Origin: Actinokineospora pegani
GTDB taxonomy: Bacteria > Actinomycetota > Actinomycetes > Mycobacteriales > Pseudonocardiaceae
NCBI RefSeq assembly: GCF_009745975.1
Contig: NZ_WHOL01000117.1
Coordinates: 186,001-250,000, forward strand
Length of the DNA stretch: 64,000 nt
Direction: 5' to 3'
Notes under the pieces: generated by a model
Databases searched by the model: none
Told to the model about the DNA's origin: nothing
The model's input: only the letters and a program-made list of their open reading frames with translations
Made by a program: the position numbers and the translations under genes
In this document: piece by piece, positions 54,626 to 63,650 of the stretch
Position numbering within the stretch: position 1 is the first letter of the stretch
Layout of the letters: each line of letters opens with the position of its first letter

Positions 54626-54781
54626 TCAGCGGGTGAGTCGGGTGATCAGCTCGCGAACGGCGTCCCGGGTGACGGGCAGGCTGACGCCGGGGCGCTTGCT
54701 GTCCCGCACGGCCGCCAAATCCTGCCGCAGCTCGACACAGTCACCGTTACTGCCGGAACGGGAAGACTTGCGCCACTCCAT
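54626..54781 (-). CDS. DUF397 domain protein
   Basis: A 51-residue protein, typical in size and sequence for DUF397: it opens MEWRKSSRSGSNGDCVEL, continues with VRDSKRPG and ends in a short helix. DUF397 genes almost always follow an XRE/DUF5753 regulator gene, as here with a 2-base gap. In Streptomyces such pairs affect development and antibiotic production, and the small protein may antagonise the regulator. The ATG at 54781 is the only sensible start. Confidence 0.88.
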   Translation of the reverse strand: MEWRKSSRSGSNGDCVELRQDLAAVRDSKRPGVSLPVTRDAVRELITRLTR

Positions 54782-54783
54782 GA

Positions 54784-55617
54784 TCACAACCTCTCTCGTA
54801 GTTGCTCGATCGTACTGCGGCTTTCCGCAGTTGACAGGGCCAAACGATCGAGCACCGAGCGCATGTTCTCATAGCTGTCCACCTCGCCGTCGTGCAGATA
54901 AACGCTGCTTTCGTACAGCTCGACATTCACCACCGGGGGCGCTTCGGGAAAGTGCAGCAGCATCCAGGGATGGATTAGCGCGCGGTGCGGCACACGTCCC
55001 CGCACGACGCGAACGCTGTAGCCCCGAGTGGATGCCTCCATCAAGTGGTCCAACTGTTCCCGAAGCGCGTCAATGCCACCGAACGGGTGGCGAAGGGCGC
55101 TCTCGTGGAGGAAGGCCACGTAGTCGACCTTGGGCAGCACCCCTTGCCGCCGTTTGCGCGCGAGCCAGCGGAGTTCGACGTCCTGCGGCCCGTAGCCGTC
55201 ACTCACCATGATCCCCCTGGCGTACCGCTCGGTCTGCATCAGCCCGGGGACGGAGTTGATCGACCAGTTCGTGATCGCCCTGGCGGATGCCTCGTAGCTG
55301 GCCAGGGTGCCTACGTCCGGGAGCACCCCGGGCAGCGGGCGTGACCACCACCCGGCCGCCTGCACGCCCGACCGGGCGCTCTCGATCAGTTCCTCGCGCT
55401 GCGCCACCGGCACCCCGTAGGTAGTCAAGACGACAGCGACGTCCTCGCTCGTGATGTGCCGCTTGCCGTTCTCGGTGCGGCTGAGGGTCGCCGCCGACCA
55501 ACCCAGGGCCTTCGCGGCGGCCTCCAGGCTCAGCGACGTCTGCTCCACCCGAACGGCCTTGAGTTGCGCGCCGATGGTGCGATCGCGCGCTTGTGGATTC
55601 TTCCTCTGACCGGACAC
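54784..55617 (-). CDS. XRE family regulator with DUF5753 domain
   Basis: A 277-residue regulator. The helix-turn-helix spans residues 10-70 (IGAQLKAVRVEQTSLSLEAA and LGWSAATLSRTENGKRHI). A DUF5753 domain follows from about residue 100, with INSVPGLMQTERYARGIM and a C-terminal LHDGEVDSYENMRSVLDRL. The GTG at 55617 has AAAGGA upstream. It is the first gene of a pair with the DUF397 protein and is divergent from the P450 across an AT-richer gap of 280 bases, suggesting an accessory insertion. Confidence 0.9.
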   Translation of the reverse strand: MSGQRKNPQARDRTIGAQLKAVRVEQTSLSLEAAAKALGWSAATLSRTENGKRHITSEDVAVVLTTYGVPVAQREELIESARSGVQAAGWWSRPLPGVLPDVGTLASYEASARAITNWSINSVPGLMQTERYARGIMVSDGYGPQDVELRWLARKRRQGVLPKVDYVAFLHESALRHPFGGIDALREQLDHLMEASTRGYSVRVVRGRVPHRALIHPWMLLHFPEAPPVVNVELYESSVYLHDGEVDSYENMRSVLDRLALSTAESRSTIEQLRERL

Positions 55618-55884
55618 GTCTTCCTTTCCACCCCCGCAAGGACGCGCGTGCGCTGAAGCGGGAAATTTACTGTGTGGGACGCATCCGACGGGCGGTCGTC
55701 GACCGGCACTCGGCACCGAACCGCGGTTACACCATATAAAACACGGTAATACTAGTCAGAACAAGCAGACCACAAAGGATCGAAGGAGTCGAGACCCGCC
55801 CAATTCACCCGTTTGGAGAGTCAAAGAAATCGTGGCCTGATGGCCCGATCGCGGCTGCCCTTCCCCCGCGGGCCGCCGCGCGCC

Positions 55885-55897
55885 TAGTCTGAATCCC
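55885..55897 (+). promoter_or_regulatory. leaderless-type -10 element before the P450
   Basis: TAGTCT at 55885-55890 fits TANNNT and ends 7 bases before the ATG at 55898, so transcription should start at or beside the start codon. No Shine-Dalgarno is present. The rest of the 280-base gap (55618-55884) includes an AT-rich stretch near 55730-55760 that probably holds the regulator promoter. Confidence 0.5.
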
Positions 55898-57163
55898 ATG
55901 GGTATCCGGGATGAACTGGTCGTCGGCAGCAGGCTCACCCTCATGCGCGTCGCCGTCTGGGGCATCGCCGCGAACGGCGACCCCCTGGCGCGTCTGGTCG
56001 CCGCCCCGTGGCGCAAGGACCCGTACCCCTGGCACGCCGCCATGCGCGGGGGCACGGGCGTGCACCGGAGCAGGACCGGTGCGGTGACGGTGGGCAGGCA
56101 CGCCGTGGTCGCCAAGCTGCTCCGCGACCGCCGCCTGGGGGTCCGGACGGCGGACGGCGCACAGCCCGAGCCGGTCACGCGCTCGCCCCTGCCCGCCGCG
56201 CACGAGGTGTCCCACAGCTTCCTGGAGCAGGACGCCCCCGACCACACCCGCCTGCGCGCCCTGGCCCGGCCCGCCTTCGGCCCGGCCAAGATCGCCGGCT
56301 ACCGGGAGAGCATCGAGAAGACCACCCACCGCCTCCTGGACGACGCCCTGGCCCGTCCCACCTTCGACCTCATCGCCGACTTCGCCGCCCCGCTGCCCAT
56401 CGCCGTCATCAGCGACCTCCTGGGCGTCACCGACGTCGACTCGGCCCAGTTCCTGCACTACGGCCGGGTCCTGGGCGCCTCCCTGGACGGTGTCCGCTCC
56501 CTCGCGCACGCCAGGGCGCTGCGGGACGCCACCGGGGACCTGCGGGTGCTGTTCGCCCGCCTCATCGCCGAACGCCGCACGTCTCCGGGCCCCGACGTGG
56601 TGAGCGCCCTGGTGCAGGCACTGGACGAGGACAAGCTGACCGAGCAGGAACTCCTCTCCACCTGCGAACTGCTCCTCATCGCGGGCTTCGAGACGACCTC
56701 GAACCTCATCGGCAACGCCGTCCACACCTTCGCCGCCCACCCGGACCAGTGGGCGGAGCTGACCGCCGCCCCGGACCTGGCGGCCAAAGCGGTGGACGAG
56801 GTCCTGCGCTACGAGTCACCGGTGCAGATGACCCAGCGCTTCCCGCACGAAGACATCGAGATCGCCGACAAGCGGGTCAGGGCAGGCACGATGGTCGTGT
56901 GCAGCCTGGGCGCGGCGAACCGGGACCCCGAGGTCTTCACGGACCCGGACAGGTTCGACGTCCACCGCGAGAACGCCGGGGAGCACCTGTCCTTCTCCAG
57001 CGGCGTGCACTACTGCCTGGGAGCCCCACTGGCCCGCCTGGAAGGCGAGATCGCCCTCTCCGCACTGGCCGAGCGCGTCCCCGACCTCAAGCCGGTCGGC
57101 AGGCACAAGTGGCGGAAGACGACGGTGATCCGGGGTCTGACGGAATACCACCTGGCGCGGTAG
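55898..57163 (+). CDS. cytochrome P450
   Basis: A 421-residue soluble P450. The I-helix oxygen-activation motif is AGFETTSN near residue 264, the ExxR motif is EVLR near residue 303, and the heme-thiolate loop is FSSGVHYCLGAPLAR with the Cys near residue 373. EQDAPDHTRLR near residue 109 is the C-helix region. The substrate is unknown. It lacks a ferredoxin partner in the window. It is divergent from the XRE gene and ends 5 bases from the convergent acyltransferase gene. Confidence 0.95.
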   Translation: MGIRDELVVGSRLTLMRVAVWGIAANGDPLARLVAAPWRKDPYPWHAAMRGGTGVHRSRTGAVTVGRHAVVAKLLRDRRLGVRTADGAQPEPVTRSPLPAAHEVSHSFLEQDAPDHTRLRALARPAFGPAKIAGYRESIEKTTHRLLDDALARPTFDLIADFAAPLPIAVISDLLGVTDVDSAQFLHYGRVLGASLDGVRSLAHARALRDATGDLRVLFARLIAERRTSPGPDVVSALVQALDEDKLTEQELLSTCELLLIAGFETTSNLIGNAVHTFAAHPDQWAELTAAPDLAAKAVDEVLRYESPVQMTQRFPHEDIEIADKRVRAGTMVVCSLGAANRDPEVFTDPDRFDVHRENAGEHLSFSSGVHYCLGAPLARLEGEIALSALAERVPDLKPVGRHKWRKTTVIRGLTEYHLAR

Positions 57164-57168
57164 TCCTC

Positions 57169-58143
57169 CTACCCGAGGAACGGGTTCCCGCGCTGGGTCA
57201 GCATCCGGTACAGCGTCTGCTGGATCGTCTCCCGGACCTGGTCGGTCAGGTTGAACACCAGCATCGGGTCGTCCTGGGCGTCCTTCTCGTAGGTGTCCGT
57301 GGGGATGGGCTCACCGAAGCGGATGTGCCACTTGGACGGCAGCGGGATGGCGCCGAGCGGGCCGAGGAGGGGGAAGAACGGGGTGATCGGGAAGTACGGC
57401 AGCCCGAACAACCGGGCGATGGCCTTGAGGTCGCCGATCTTGGGGTAGATCTCCTCGGCGCCCACGATCGAGCACGGGATGATCGGCACCCCGGTGCGCA
57501 TGGCGGCCGAGACGAACCCGCCGCGGCCGAAGCGCTGCAACTTGTACCGCTCCGAGAACGGCTTGCCGATGCCCTTGAAGCCCTCCGGCCACACGCCGAC
57601 CAGCTCGCCCGAGCGCAGCAGTTGCTCGGCGTCGGGGTTGCAGGCCAGCGTCTGCCCGGACTTGCGGGCCAGCGCCCCGAGGAGGGGCACCTGGAAGACC
57701 AGGTCGGCCCCCAGCATCCGCAGGTACCGCTGCGCCGGGTGGTTGTCCCGCACGGCGATGGCGGTCATCATCGCGTCCAGCGGCAAGGTCCCCGAGTGGT
57801 TGCAGACGATCAGCGCGCCGCCGTCGGCGGGCAGGTTCTCCACGCCGCTGACCTCGACGCGGAACCACTTCTGGTAGACCGCCCGCAGCGGGGGCAGCAG
57901 CACGGTCTCGGTGAGGTCGGGGTCGAAGCCGAACTCGTCGACCTGGTAGTCGCCGGTCATCCGGCGGCGGGCGAAGGCCAGCGCGTCGGCGACACCGCGG
58001 CGCAGACCGGCCACCTCCGGCTCGACCGCCCCCGGCCGCAGCGGGGTGGGCTCCACAGCGGGCCCCTCGGTGACCACCGGCGGCGGATTGAACCGACGGT
58101 GCCGCTCGGTCCGCTGGAGCGGGATCACCCTGGCTTCCTGCAT
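57169..58143 (-). CDS. lysophospholipid acyltransferase family protein
   Basis: A 324-residue PlsC-like acyltransferase. The catalytic HX4D motif is CNHSGTLPLDAMM near residue 127, and the second motif is VWPEGFKGIGKPF near residue 182. IPCSIVGAEEIYP and PYFPITPFFPLLGPLG are further blocks. It is of the Rv0502 type, found next to galE2 in mycobacteria. It probably acylates a membrane lipid, but the acceptor is not known. The ATG at 58143 has GGAGGA upstream. It is 23 bases downstream of the SDR gene. Confidence 0.88.
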   Translation of the reverse strand: MQEARVIPLQRTERHRRFNPPPVVTEGPAVEPTPLRPGAVEPEVAGLRRGVADALAFARRRMTGDYQVDEFGFDPDLTETVLLPPLRAVYQKWFRVEVSGVENLPADGGALIVCNHSGTLPLDAMMTAIAVRDNHPAQRYLRMLGADLVFQVPLLGALARKSGQTLACNPDAEQLLRSGELVGVWPEGFKGIGKPFSERYKLQRFGRGGFVSAAMRTGVPIIPCSIVGAEEIYPKIGDLKAIARLFGLPYFPITPFFPLLGPLGAIPLPSKWHIRFGEPIPTDTYEKDAQDDPMLVFNLTDQVRETIQQTLYRMLTQRGNPFLG

Positions 58144-58166
58144 TCCTGCTCCTCCGCGTGCGTCGG

Positions 58167-59195
58167 CTAGTTCCGGGTCCCCAGGACCCGGCTCTCCAAA
58201 CCGGCCAACAGCGACGGGTCGAGCACGGGGCGCATCCCGCTGCCGTGCACGTAGTCGTCGAAGGCCTGCCGGGTGGTCCACCGGGGGGTGAACCCGAAGA
58301 CGGTGCGCAGCCGGGTCGTGTCCACGACCCGGCCGTAGTTCAGGTAGCGGACGTGGTCGGTGTTGAAGTCGACCAGCCGCGCGCCGCGCAGCAGCCTGCC
58401 CGCGGTGGGCATGGCGGCGGCGGGCATCGGGAGCTGCACCCGGCCCGCGCGGCGGATGGCCTGCGACAGCATCAGCACCCCGTCACCGCCCGCGTTGAAC
58501 ACCCCGCCGCCGGGGCGCAGCGCGGCCTGCTCGAGCACCGCGAGGGCGTCCTCGGAGTGCAGGAGCTGGATGCGCGCGTCGTAGCCGAGCACGGTCGGCA
58601 CCACCGGCAGCGAGAAGTAGCGGGTGAGCAGCGTGTCGACCCGGGGGCCGATCAGGTTGGTCAGCCGGATCAGGGCGATCTCGACGTCCGGGCGGCGGCG
58701 GGCGAACCCGCGCACGTACTGCTCCACCTCGACCGCGTCGCGCGCGGGCCCGCTGGCGGAGATGTCCTTGGGCGTGTCGTCCTCGGTGAACACCGCGGGC
58801 GACCGGGCGCCCGCCCCGTAGACCGCCGCCGTGGACTTCACGACCAGCTTGCGCACCGACGGGGCCCGTTGGCAGGCCGCCAGGAGCTGCATGGTCCCGA
58901 TGACGTTCATCTCCTTGAGCGCGGTGCGCCGGGTCGGGCCCGGCGGGACGGCGGTCAGGGAGGCGTGCAGCACGGTGTCCACGTTCGCCGAGGTGATGAC
59001 CTTGGCGATCAGCGGGTTGCGGATGTCGGCCCGGACGAACTCCGCCCGCCCCAGGGTGCGGACCACGTCGCGGTGCGGCGGGACCGTGTCCACGCCGAGC
59101 ACGCGCTCGATGTCCGGGTTGGCCGCCAGCCGGGCGGCGAGGTGGCCGCCGAGATAGCCGCCGACACCGGTCACCAGGACCACTTTGGGTGTCAT
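58167..59195 (-). CDS. GalE-like NAD-dependent epimerase/dehydratase family protein (extended SDR)
   Basis: A 342-residue extended SDR. The NAD-binding motif is LVTGVGGYLGGHLA near residue 7, the DxD-like ADIRNP is near residue 56, and KSTAAVYGAG near residue 120 aligns with the catalytic Ser/Thr. The expected YxxxK is absent: the aligned region reads GPARDAVEVEQYV. It may therefore act differently from classical UDP-glucose 4-epimerases. It is the Rv0501 (GalE2) counterpart by position. The start at 59195 is upstream of the Rossmann fold by four residues. Confidence 0.85.
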   Translation of the reverse strand: MTPKVVLVTGVGGYLGGHLAARLAANPDIERVLGVDTVPPHRDVVRTLGRAEFVRADIRNPLIAKVITSANVDTVLHASLTAVPPGPTRRTALKEMNVIGTMQLLAACQRAPSVRKLVVKSTAAVYGAGARSPAVFTEDDTPKDISASGPARDAVEVEQYVRGFARRRPDVEIALIRLTNLIGPRVDTLLTRYFSLPVVPTVLGYDARIQLLHSEDALAVLEQAALRPGGGVFNAGGDGVLMLSQAIRRAGRVQLPMPAAAMPTAGRLLRGARLVDFNTDHVRYLNYGRVVDTTRLRTVFGFTPRWTTRQAFDDYVHGSGMRPVLDPSLLAGLESRVLGTRN

Positions 59196-59317
59196 GGCAA
59201 TCCCGACAAGAGGGGGCGGTAGGCCCTACCGACTGTACGCGGACCTGCCCGGCCCGCCACTCGGGCAACAGACTCTTAACGCAGGTCACATGGGGTGTTC
59301 GGGTGGTTGCTCCGAAC

Positions 59318-59359
59318 GCGACGGCGGCCTGTGCTCAAGTGAGCACAGGCCGCCGTCGC
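59318..59359 (-). terminator. perfect 20-bp hairpin after the bS22 gene
   Basis: A perfect 20-bp stem (59318-59337 with 59340-59359) has almost no loop, 15 bases past the bS22 stop and ahead of the SDR gene. It should end the transcript of the small ribosomal protein. Only scattered U follow. Confidence 0.8.
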
Positions 59360-59374
59360 AATGCTGTCGAGAAG

Positions 59375-59476
59375 CTACTTCTTGAGCTTGCGACGCTGGA
59401 CGCGGGTCTTGCGCAGCAGCTTGCGGTGCTTCTTCTTCGACATGCGCTTGCGGCGCTTCTTGATGACCGAGCCCAT
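59375..59476 (-). CDS. 30S ribosomal protein bS22
   Basis: A 33-residue, very basic protein ([19 protein letters not shown] to the end VQRRKLKK) that is nearly identical to mycobacterial bS22, a small actinobacterial subunit protein found near the decoding centre. It belongs to the AURKAIP1/COX24-type family. The ATG at 59476 has GGAG upstream (AGCTGAGGACCCAC). It matches Rv0500B and keeps its position between galE2 and the small HTH gene. Confidence 0.95.
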   Translation of the reverse strand: MGSVIKKRRKRMSKKKHRKLLRKTRVQRRKLKK

Positions 59477-59622
59477 GTGGGTCCTCAGCTCCTGTCCGTT
59501 GGTCGTACTGGTGTCCGGCGCTCCGGTGCTGCCACGTCCAGGGGACGCGCGCCAAGACACCAGGCACAACGAGGGTCCAGGTTACCTGGTGGACTCGCGG
59601 CCCCCGACGAGGGGGCCCGTCG

Positions 59623-59850
59623 TCACCCGGCGTCGAAGTAGGCGTTCTGCAGGTACTCGTGCACCGCCTTCTCCGGGACCCGGAACGACTTGCCCACCCG
59701 CACCGCGGGTAGGTCGCCGCCGTGGACCAGCCGGTAGACCGTCATCTTGGAGACCCGCATCAGCGTGGCCACCTCGGCGACGGTCAGGAACTTGACCTGG
59801 GGCAATGTCGGCGGGTCATCCCGCCGCCCCTCCTCGCGTTTCACAGCCAT
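59623..59850 (-). CDS. small helix-turn-helix (excisionase/MerR-like) DNA-binding protein
   Basis: A 75-residue protein. The core FLTVAEVATLMRVSKMTVYR and LPAVRVGKSFRVPEKAVHEY is a MerR-like/excisionase HTH with wing. The ATG at 59850 (MAVKREEGRR) is preceded by GGTGA; an extended frame to 59964 is less likely. It corresponds to Rv0500A, between proC and bS22. The target genes are unknown. The 191 bases up to proC include a possible promoter with TTGTCA and an AT-rich -10 near 59965-59995. Confidence 0.88.
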   Translation of the reverse strand: MAVKREEGRRDDPPTLPQVKFLTVAEVATLMRVSKMTVYRLVHGGDLPAVRVGKSFRVPEKAVHEYLQNAYFDAG

Positions 59851-60041
59851 GATCACCGCAACCTTCAACACGCGTCGCGCCGTCGGCTTCCCCACCAACG
59901 GTATCGACACGCACGTGCTCCGATCGAGGGTAGCGGGACACGTGTGACTGATGCGACGCCTCATTCGGATAAAAAATCCGCCCGCACCTCGCTGACAAGG
60001 CCCTATTAGGAGCTGTATCGATCAAATTCTCGGGCTGGAAC

Positions 60042-60875
60042 TCACTCTTGTCGGTGTGCGGCGCCCAGTTCGGCGGAGCGGTCGCGGGCGGCCTCGATGG
60101 CCGCGATCAGGGCCGCGCGCACCCCGTGCCGCTCCAGCTCGCGGATCGCCATGATCGTCGTCCCGGCCGGGGAGGTGACCGCCTCGCGCAGCGTCACCGG
60201 GTGGTTGCCGCCCTCGTCGAGCATCGCCGCGGCGCCCACGGCCGACTGCACGATGAGGTCCTGGGCGACCGCGCGCGGCAGGCCGAGCAGGATGCCCGCG
60301 TCGATCATGGCCTCGACCAGGAAGAAGAAGTACGCCGGGCCGGAGCCCGACAGCGCGGTCACCGCGTCCTGCTGCGCCTCGGGCACGGTCACGACCTTGC
60401 CGACGACGCCGAGCACGTCCTCGACCAGCGCCAGGTGCTCCGGACCGGCGTGCGCCCCGGCCGAGATCGCGCTCATGGCCTTGTTGACCAGCATCGGCGT
60501 GTTCGGCATGACCCGCACGACCGGCACGCCCGCGGCCAGCCGCCGCTCGAACAGCGCCGTGGGCAGCCCAGCGCACAGCGACACGACCAGCTTGGACTTG
60601 TCGACCACCGGGGCCAACTGGTCCAGCAGCGGCTCGATGTCCTGCGGCTTGACCGCCACGACCAGCACGTCGGCCCGTGCCGCGGCCTCGGCCACGCCTG
60701 CCGAGGCGATCCCGTGCGCCTCGGTCAGCGCGGCGGCGCGCTCCGCGGACTTCTCGGTGAACACCAGCTCACCCGGCTCCCGCCCGCCGTGCAGGAGGCC
60801 GGACAGCAGCGCCTCCCCGATCTTGCCCGCACCGAACACCCCGATGACCGGCCGCTGCGCCCTGTTCTCAGCCAT
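60042..60875 (-). CDS. proC: pyrroline-5-carboxylate reductase
   Basis: A 277-residue NAD(P)H enzyme that makes the last step of proline synthesis. The Rossmann motif is VFGAGKIGEALLSGLL near residue 13. The substrate-binding C-terminal block is ALSGSGPAYFFFLVEAMIDAG near residue 170 and VTSPAGTTIMAIRELE near residue 233. The ATG at 60875 is the start. It is divergent from the membrane gene at 60934 across 58 bases. Confidence 0.96.
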   Translation of the reverse strand: MAENRAQRPVIGVFGAGKIGEALLSGLLHGGREPGELVFTEKSAERAAALTEAHGIASAGVAEAAARADVLVVAVKPQDIEPLLDQLAPVVDKSKLVVSLCAGLPTALFERRLAAGVPVVRVMPNTPMLVNKAMSAISAGAHAGPEHLALVEDVLGVVGKVVTVPEAQQDAVTALSGSGPAYFFFLVEAMIDAGILLGLPRAVAQDLIVQSAVGAAAMLDEGGNHPVTLREAVTSPAGTTIMAIRELERHGVRAALIAAIEAARDRSAELGAAHRQE

Positions 60876-60933
60876 ACCCGCAGGCTATCGGCCATCCGGG
60901 AGGGCGGTTTGCCGAGGGCTCTACGATCTTGTG

Positions 60934-61428
60934 GTGACCCGGGACGAGATGCTGACCGAGATCATCGAAGAGGCCGTCCGCCAACCCGCCGCCGTCGCCG
61001 CCATGACCGCCGCGGGGATGCCGCAGGACGAGCTCTGGGCCGAGTTGGACGCCCGCCGCGCGGAGCTGGCCGCCGAGGCCGCCCGCGACGTCCGCCGCGC
61101 CGCCGCGTCCCGCGCGGCCGTCGAGCGCAGGCCACCCGCCGGGGTGATGGGCTTGATCGGCGCGGCCCTGCTGGTGCCGCTGCTCGTGGTCGTCGGCGTG
61201 CAGTGGAACGACATCGACCCCGGCGCCCGGCTGTGGGTCCTCGGCGTGAGCGTGCTGCTGGCCGCCGCGGGCGGCGCGCTGGTGCTCGGCGCCTTCCAGA
61301 AGACCGTCGACCGCAACCACCTCGGCGGCGGCACCGACGACGAGCTGTGGGAGCGGGTGCTGCGCCACGACCACGTCCCCGCCGCCGTCGACGAGGCGGT
61401 GGACAGCTACCGCGCCATGCAGCCGTGA
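60934..61428 (+). CDS. two-span membrane protein, first gene of an unknown NTPase operon
   Basis: A 164-residue protein. A helical, charged N-terminal region of about 65 residues (ELDARRAELAAEAARDVRRA) is followed by two membrane spans near residues 70-90 (VMGLIGAALLVPLLVVVGV) and 100-122 (LWVLGVSVLLAAAGGALVL) and a short acidic C-terminal tail. The GTG at 60934 was chosen; a GTG at 60931 is equally possible. The stop overlaps the GTG of the NTPase gene, so the two are translationally coupled. No family is recognised. Confidence 0.72.
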   Translation: MTRDEMLTEIIEEAVRQPAAVAAMTAAGMPQDELWAELDARRAELAAEAARDVRRAAASRAAVERRPPAGVMGLIGAALLVPLLVVVGVQWNDIDPGARLWVLGVSVLLAAAGGALVLGAFQKTVDRNHLGGGTDDELWERVLRHDHVPAAVDEAVDSYRAMQP

Positions 61429-63650
61429 CCGAGCCGGGCGGCACCTGGCTGTACGAGCAGCTGACCGCGATCGCCGACGAGGCCGCCGACGACCCCGAGA
61501 TCGCCGCGGGCCGTGAGCGCGCCGGGGTGGACCGGCAGCAGTTGGTGGCCAGGGTCGACGGGGAGTGGGCCGACATCCTGGCCGCGGTGTCCCCGCTGAC
61601 CGTCCGGGTCGACGCCGCGGAGAAGGCGCTGGCCGACGCCATCGGGGCGCTGGGAGCCGCCCGCAACACCAACGCGGTCGAGTCGACCGAGCGAGACCGG
61701 ACCATCGGCGTCGCGCTGGGCTTGGTGGGGCTGGTCCCGCTGGGGGCGGTGATCTCGTTCTGGGAGCCGATGGGCTTCTGGCGCTACGTCGCGGTCGTCC
61801 CCGCAGGGCTGATCGCCCTGTTCGGGCTGCTGACCATGTTCCTGGAGGTGCTGCCGGACACCGTCCGCGACCGGGTCCGGCGGGCCAGGGAGGACTTGGA
61901 GCAGGCCCGCGCGGCGTGGCGGACCGCCGCGCGGGCCAGCGTGCTGTCGGTCATGCGGCAGGCGATCAACCGCGAGCTGGGTCCGTCGGGGCAGCGCACC
62001 ACCCTGGAGATCGCCCCGGGGGACGCCCCCGGCCTGGTCGGCGACCGGGCCGCCACGGACGCGCAGGTCACCGGGTCGGTGGTCCGGTTCCGGGACGCGG
62101 TGGCGCGGGTGCGCAGCGGGTCGATCGGGCTGGCCGGGCCGCGCGGGGTGGGCAAGACGACGCTGATCGAGGCGTTCGCCGGACAGGCCGCGGCCGGGGT
62201 GCGCCCGCTCAAGGTGGTCGTGTCCGCGCCGGTGCAGTACGAGGCCAGGGACTTCCTGCTGCACCTGTTCGCCAAGGTGTGCCTGGCCGTGCTGGACCGG
62301 GCCGAGCAGGAGCGGCCGCGGCCGCGGCGGACCGGGGCGGGCTACCACGTCGCCCGGTTCGCGGTGCTGGCGCTGATCGTCCTGGCCGCGGCGGCACTGG
62401 CCGCGGTGCCGGTGGTCGGCTGGGGCGGGCTGGTCGGCAAGGCCCTGTGGCAGCGGGCGGCCGATCCGCACCTCGGCCTGATCCCGGCAGGTGTGCTGGC
62501 GGCCGTGGCGGTGGTCCTGCTCGCCGTCGCGCTGGCCCCGGTGGTGCTCCCCGCGCTGCGCGGGCTGCGCGCGGCCGGGCGGTGGCTCCTCGGACGGCGC
62601 GCAGGCGACGGGCAGGGCCCGTTCACCCAGCTCGCCGAGCACGCGGAGGAGCAACTGCGGCGCATCCGCTACTTGCAGACCCACACCCACGGCTGGTCGG
62701 GCAAGCTCGCGGTCGCGGGCACCGAGGGGGCGTGGAACCGGTCGCTGCAACTGGCCGAGCAAGCGCTGACCTACCCGGAGGTGATCGACCAGTTCGCCGC
62801 GTTCCTCGGGCGGGTGGCCGAGGTGGCGCCGGGCGAGCCCGCGGTGGTGATCGCCGTGGACGAGCTGGACAAGATCGAGTCGCCGGAGGCGGCGCAGCGG
62901 TTCGTCAACGAGATCAAGGGCGCGTTCGCCGCGCCGCGGACGCAGTTCGTGATCTCGGTGTCCGACGACGCGCTGGCGGCGTTCGAGCGGCGCGGCATGC
63001 CGGTGCGCGACGCCTTCGACAGCGCGTTCGAGGACATCGTGCGCGTCGACCACCTCGACCTGTCCGACACCTCGACGCTGCTCAACAGCTGGGTCGTCGG
63101 GCTGCCGCAGCCGTTCGTGCGGCTGGCGCACTGCCTGGCGGGCGGCCTGCCCCGCGACGTGCGGCGGTTCACCCGCGCGATGGTTGCCGTCGCGGGTGTC
63201 ATCGAGCGCCCCTCGCTGGCGGACGTGGCCGACCGGCTGATCACCGAGGACCTGGAGCGCAAGACGCACGCGATGCAGATCGCCACCGGCCAGCTCCCCG
63301 ACGACGCCGACGCGACCGAGCTGCTGCGGCTGCTGCGCGACCTGCGCCCCACGCCGGGCCACCTGTCCGAGGCCGCCGTCCGGCTGCGCGAGATGGGCGA
63401 CGGCTCACCCGAGCTGACCAGGCTGGCCAACCAGGCCGCCGCCTACCTCTACCACTGCGCCACCCTGCTGCGCGTCTTCACCGCCGAGAACGACGAACTG
63501 CTGCGCCACCGGCGCAGGCCCTACGAGCTGCTGGCGACGGCCAAGCAGGAACTCGGCCTGCGCCCCCGGCTGGCGTGGTTGCAGATCGAGGAGGCCAACG
63601 CGCTCATCGACGCCGCGAGCGATCAGCCCATCGCCGACAGCGCCAACTGA
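61425..63650 (+). CDS. large membrane-bound P-loop NTPase of KAP-like type
   Basis: A 741-residue protein. A helical N-terminal region is followed by two spans (about residues 98-118 and 126-144). The Walker A motif GPRGVGKTTL lies near residue 240. A second pair of spans (about residues 308-330 and 355-378) is inserted in the NTPase domain, and the Walker B motif VVIAVDELDKI lies near residue 480, followed by FVISVSDDALAAF. Insertion of membrane spans between Walker A and B is typical of KAP NTPases. The role is unknown. The GTG at 61425 overlaps the preceding stop, and the 3' end overlaps the convergent gene by 28 bases. Confidence 0.75.
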   Translation: MTEPGGTWLYEQLTAIADEAADDPEIAAGRERAGVDRQQLVARVDGEWADILAAVSPLTVRVDAAEKALADAIGALGAARNTNAVESTERDRTIGVALGLVGLVPLGAVISFWEPMGFWRYVAVVPAGLIALFGLLTMFLEVLPDTVRDRVRRAREDLEQARAAWRTAARASVLSVMRQAINRELGPSGQRTTLEIAPGDAPGLVGDRAATDAQVTGSVVRFRDAVARVRSGSIGLAGPRGVGKTTLIEAFAGQAAAGVRPLKVVVSAPVQYEARDFLLHLFAKVCLAVLDRAEQERPRPRRTGAGYHVARFAVLALIVLAAAALAAVPVVGWGGLVGKALWQRAADPHLGLIPAGVLAAVAVVLLAVALAPVVLPALRGLRAAGRWLLGRRAGDGQGPFTQLAEHAEEQLRRIRYLQTHTHGWSGKLAVAGTEGAWNRSLQLAEQALTYPEVIDQFAAFLGRVAEVAPGEPAVVIAVDELDKIESPEAAQRFVNEIKGAFAAPRTQFVISVSDDALAAFERRGMPVRDAFDSAFEDIVRVDHLDLSDTSTLLNSWVVGLPQPFVRLAHCLAGGLPRDVRRFTRAMVAVAGVIERPSLADVADRLITEDLERKTHAMQIATGQLPDDADATELLRLLRDLRPTPGHLSEAAVRLREMGDGSPELTRLANQAAAYLYHCATLLRVFTAENDELLRHRRRPYELLATAKQELGLRPRLAWLQIEEANALIDAASDQPIADSAN

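Noticed and set aside
59601-59625. Terminator hairpin after the small HTH gene
   Set aside because: The pairing GACGA/TCGTC with GC-rich interior is short, imperfect and overlaps the stop codon.
60048-63650. One plus-strand open frame of 1200 residues spanning proC (antisense) and the NTPase
   Set aside because: Only the part from 61425 resembles a protein. The upstream part is antisense to proC and has shadow composition.
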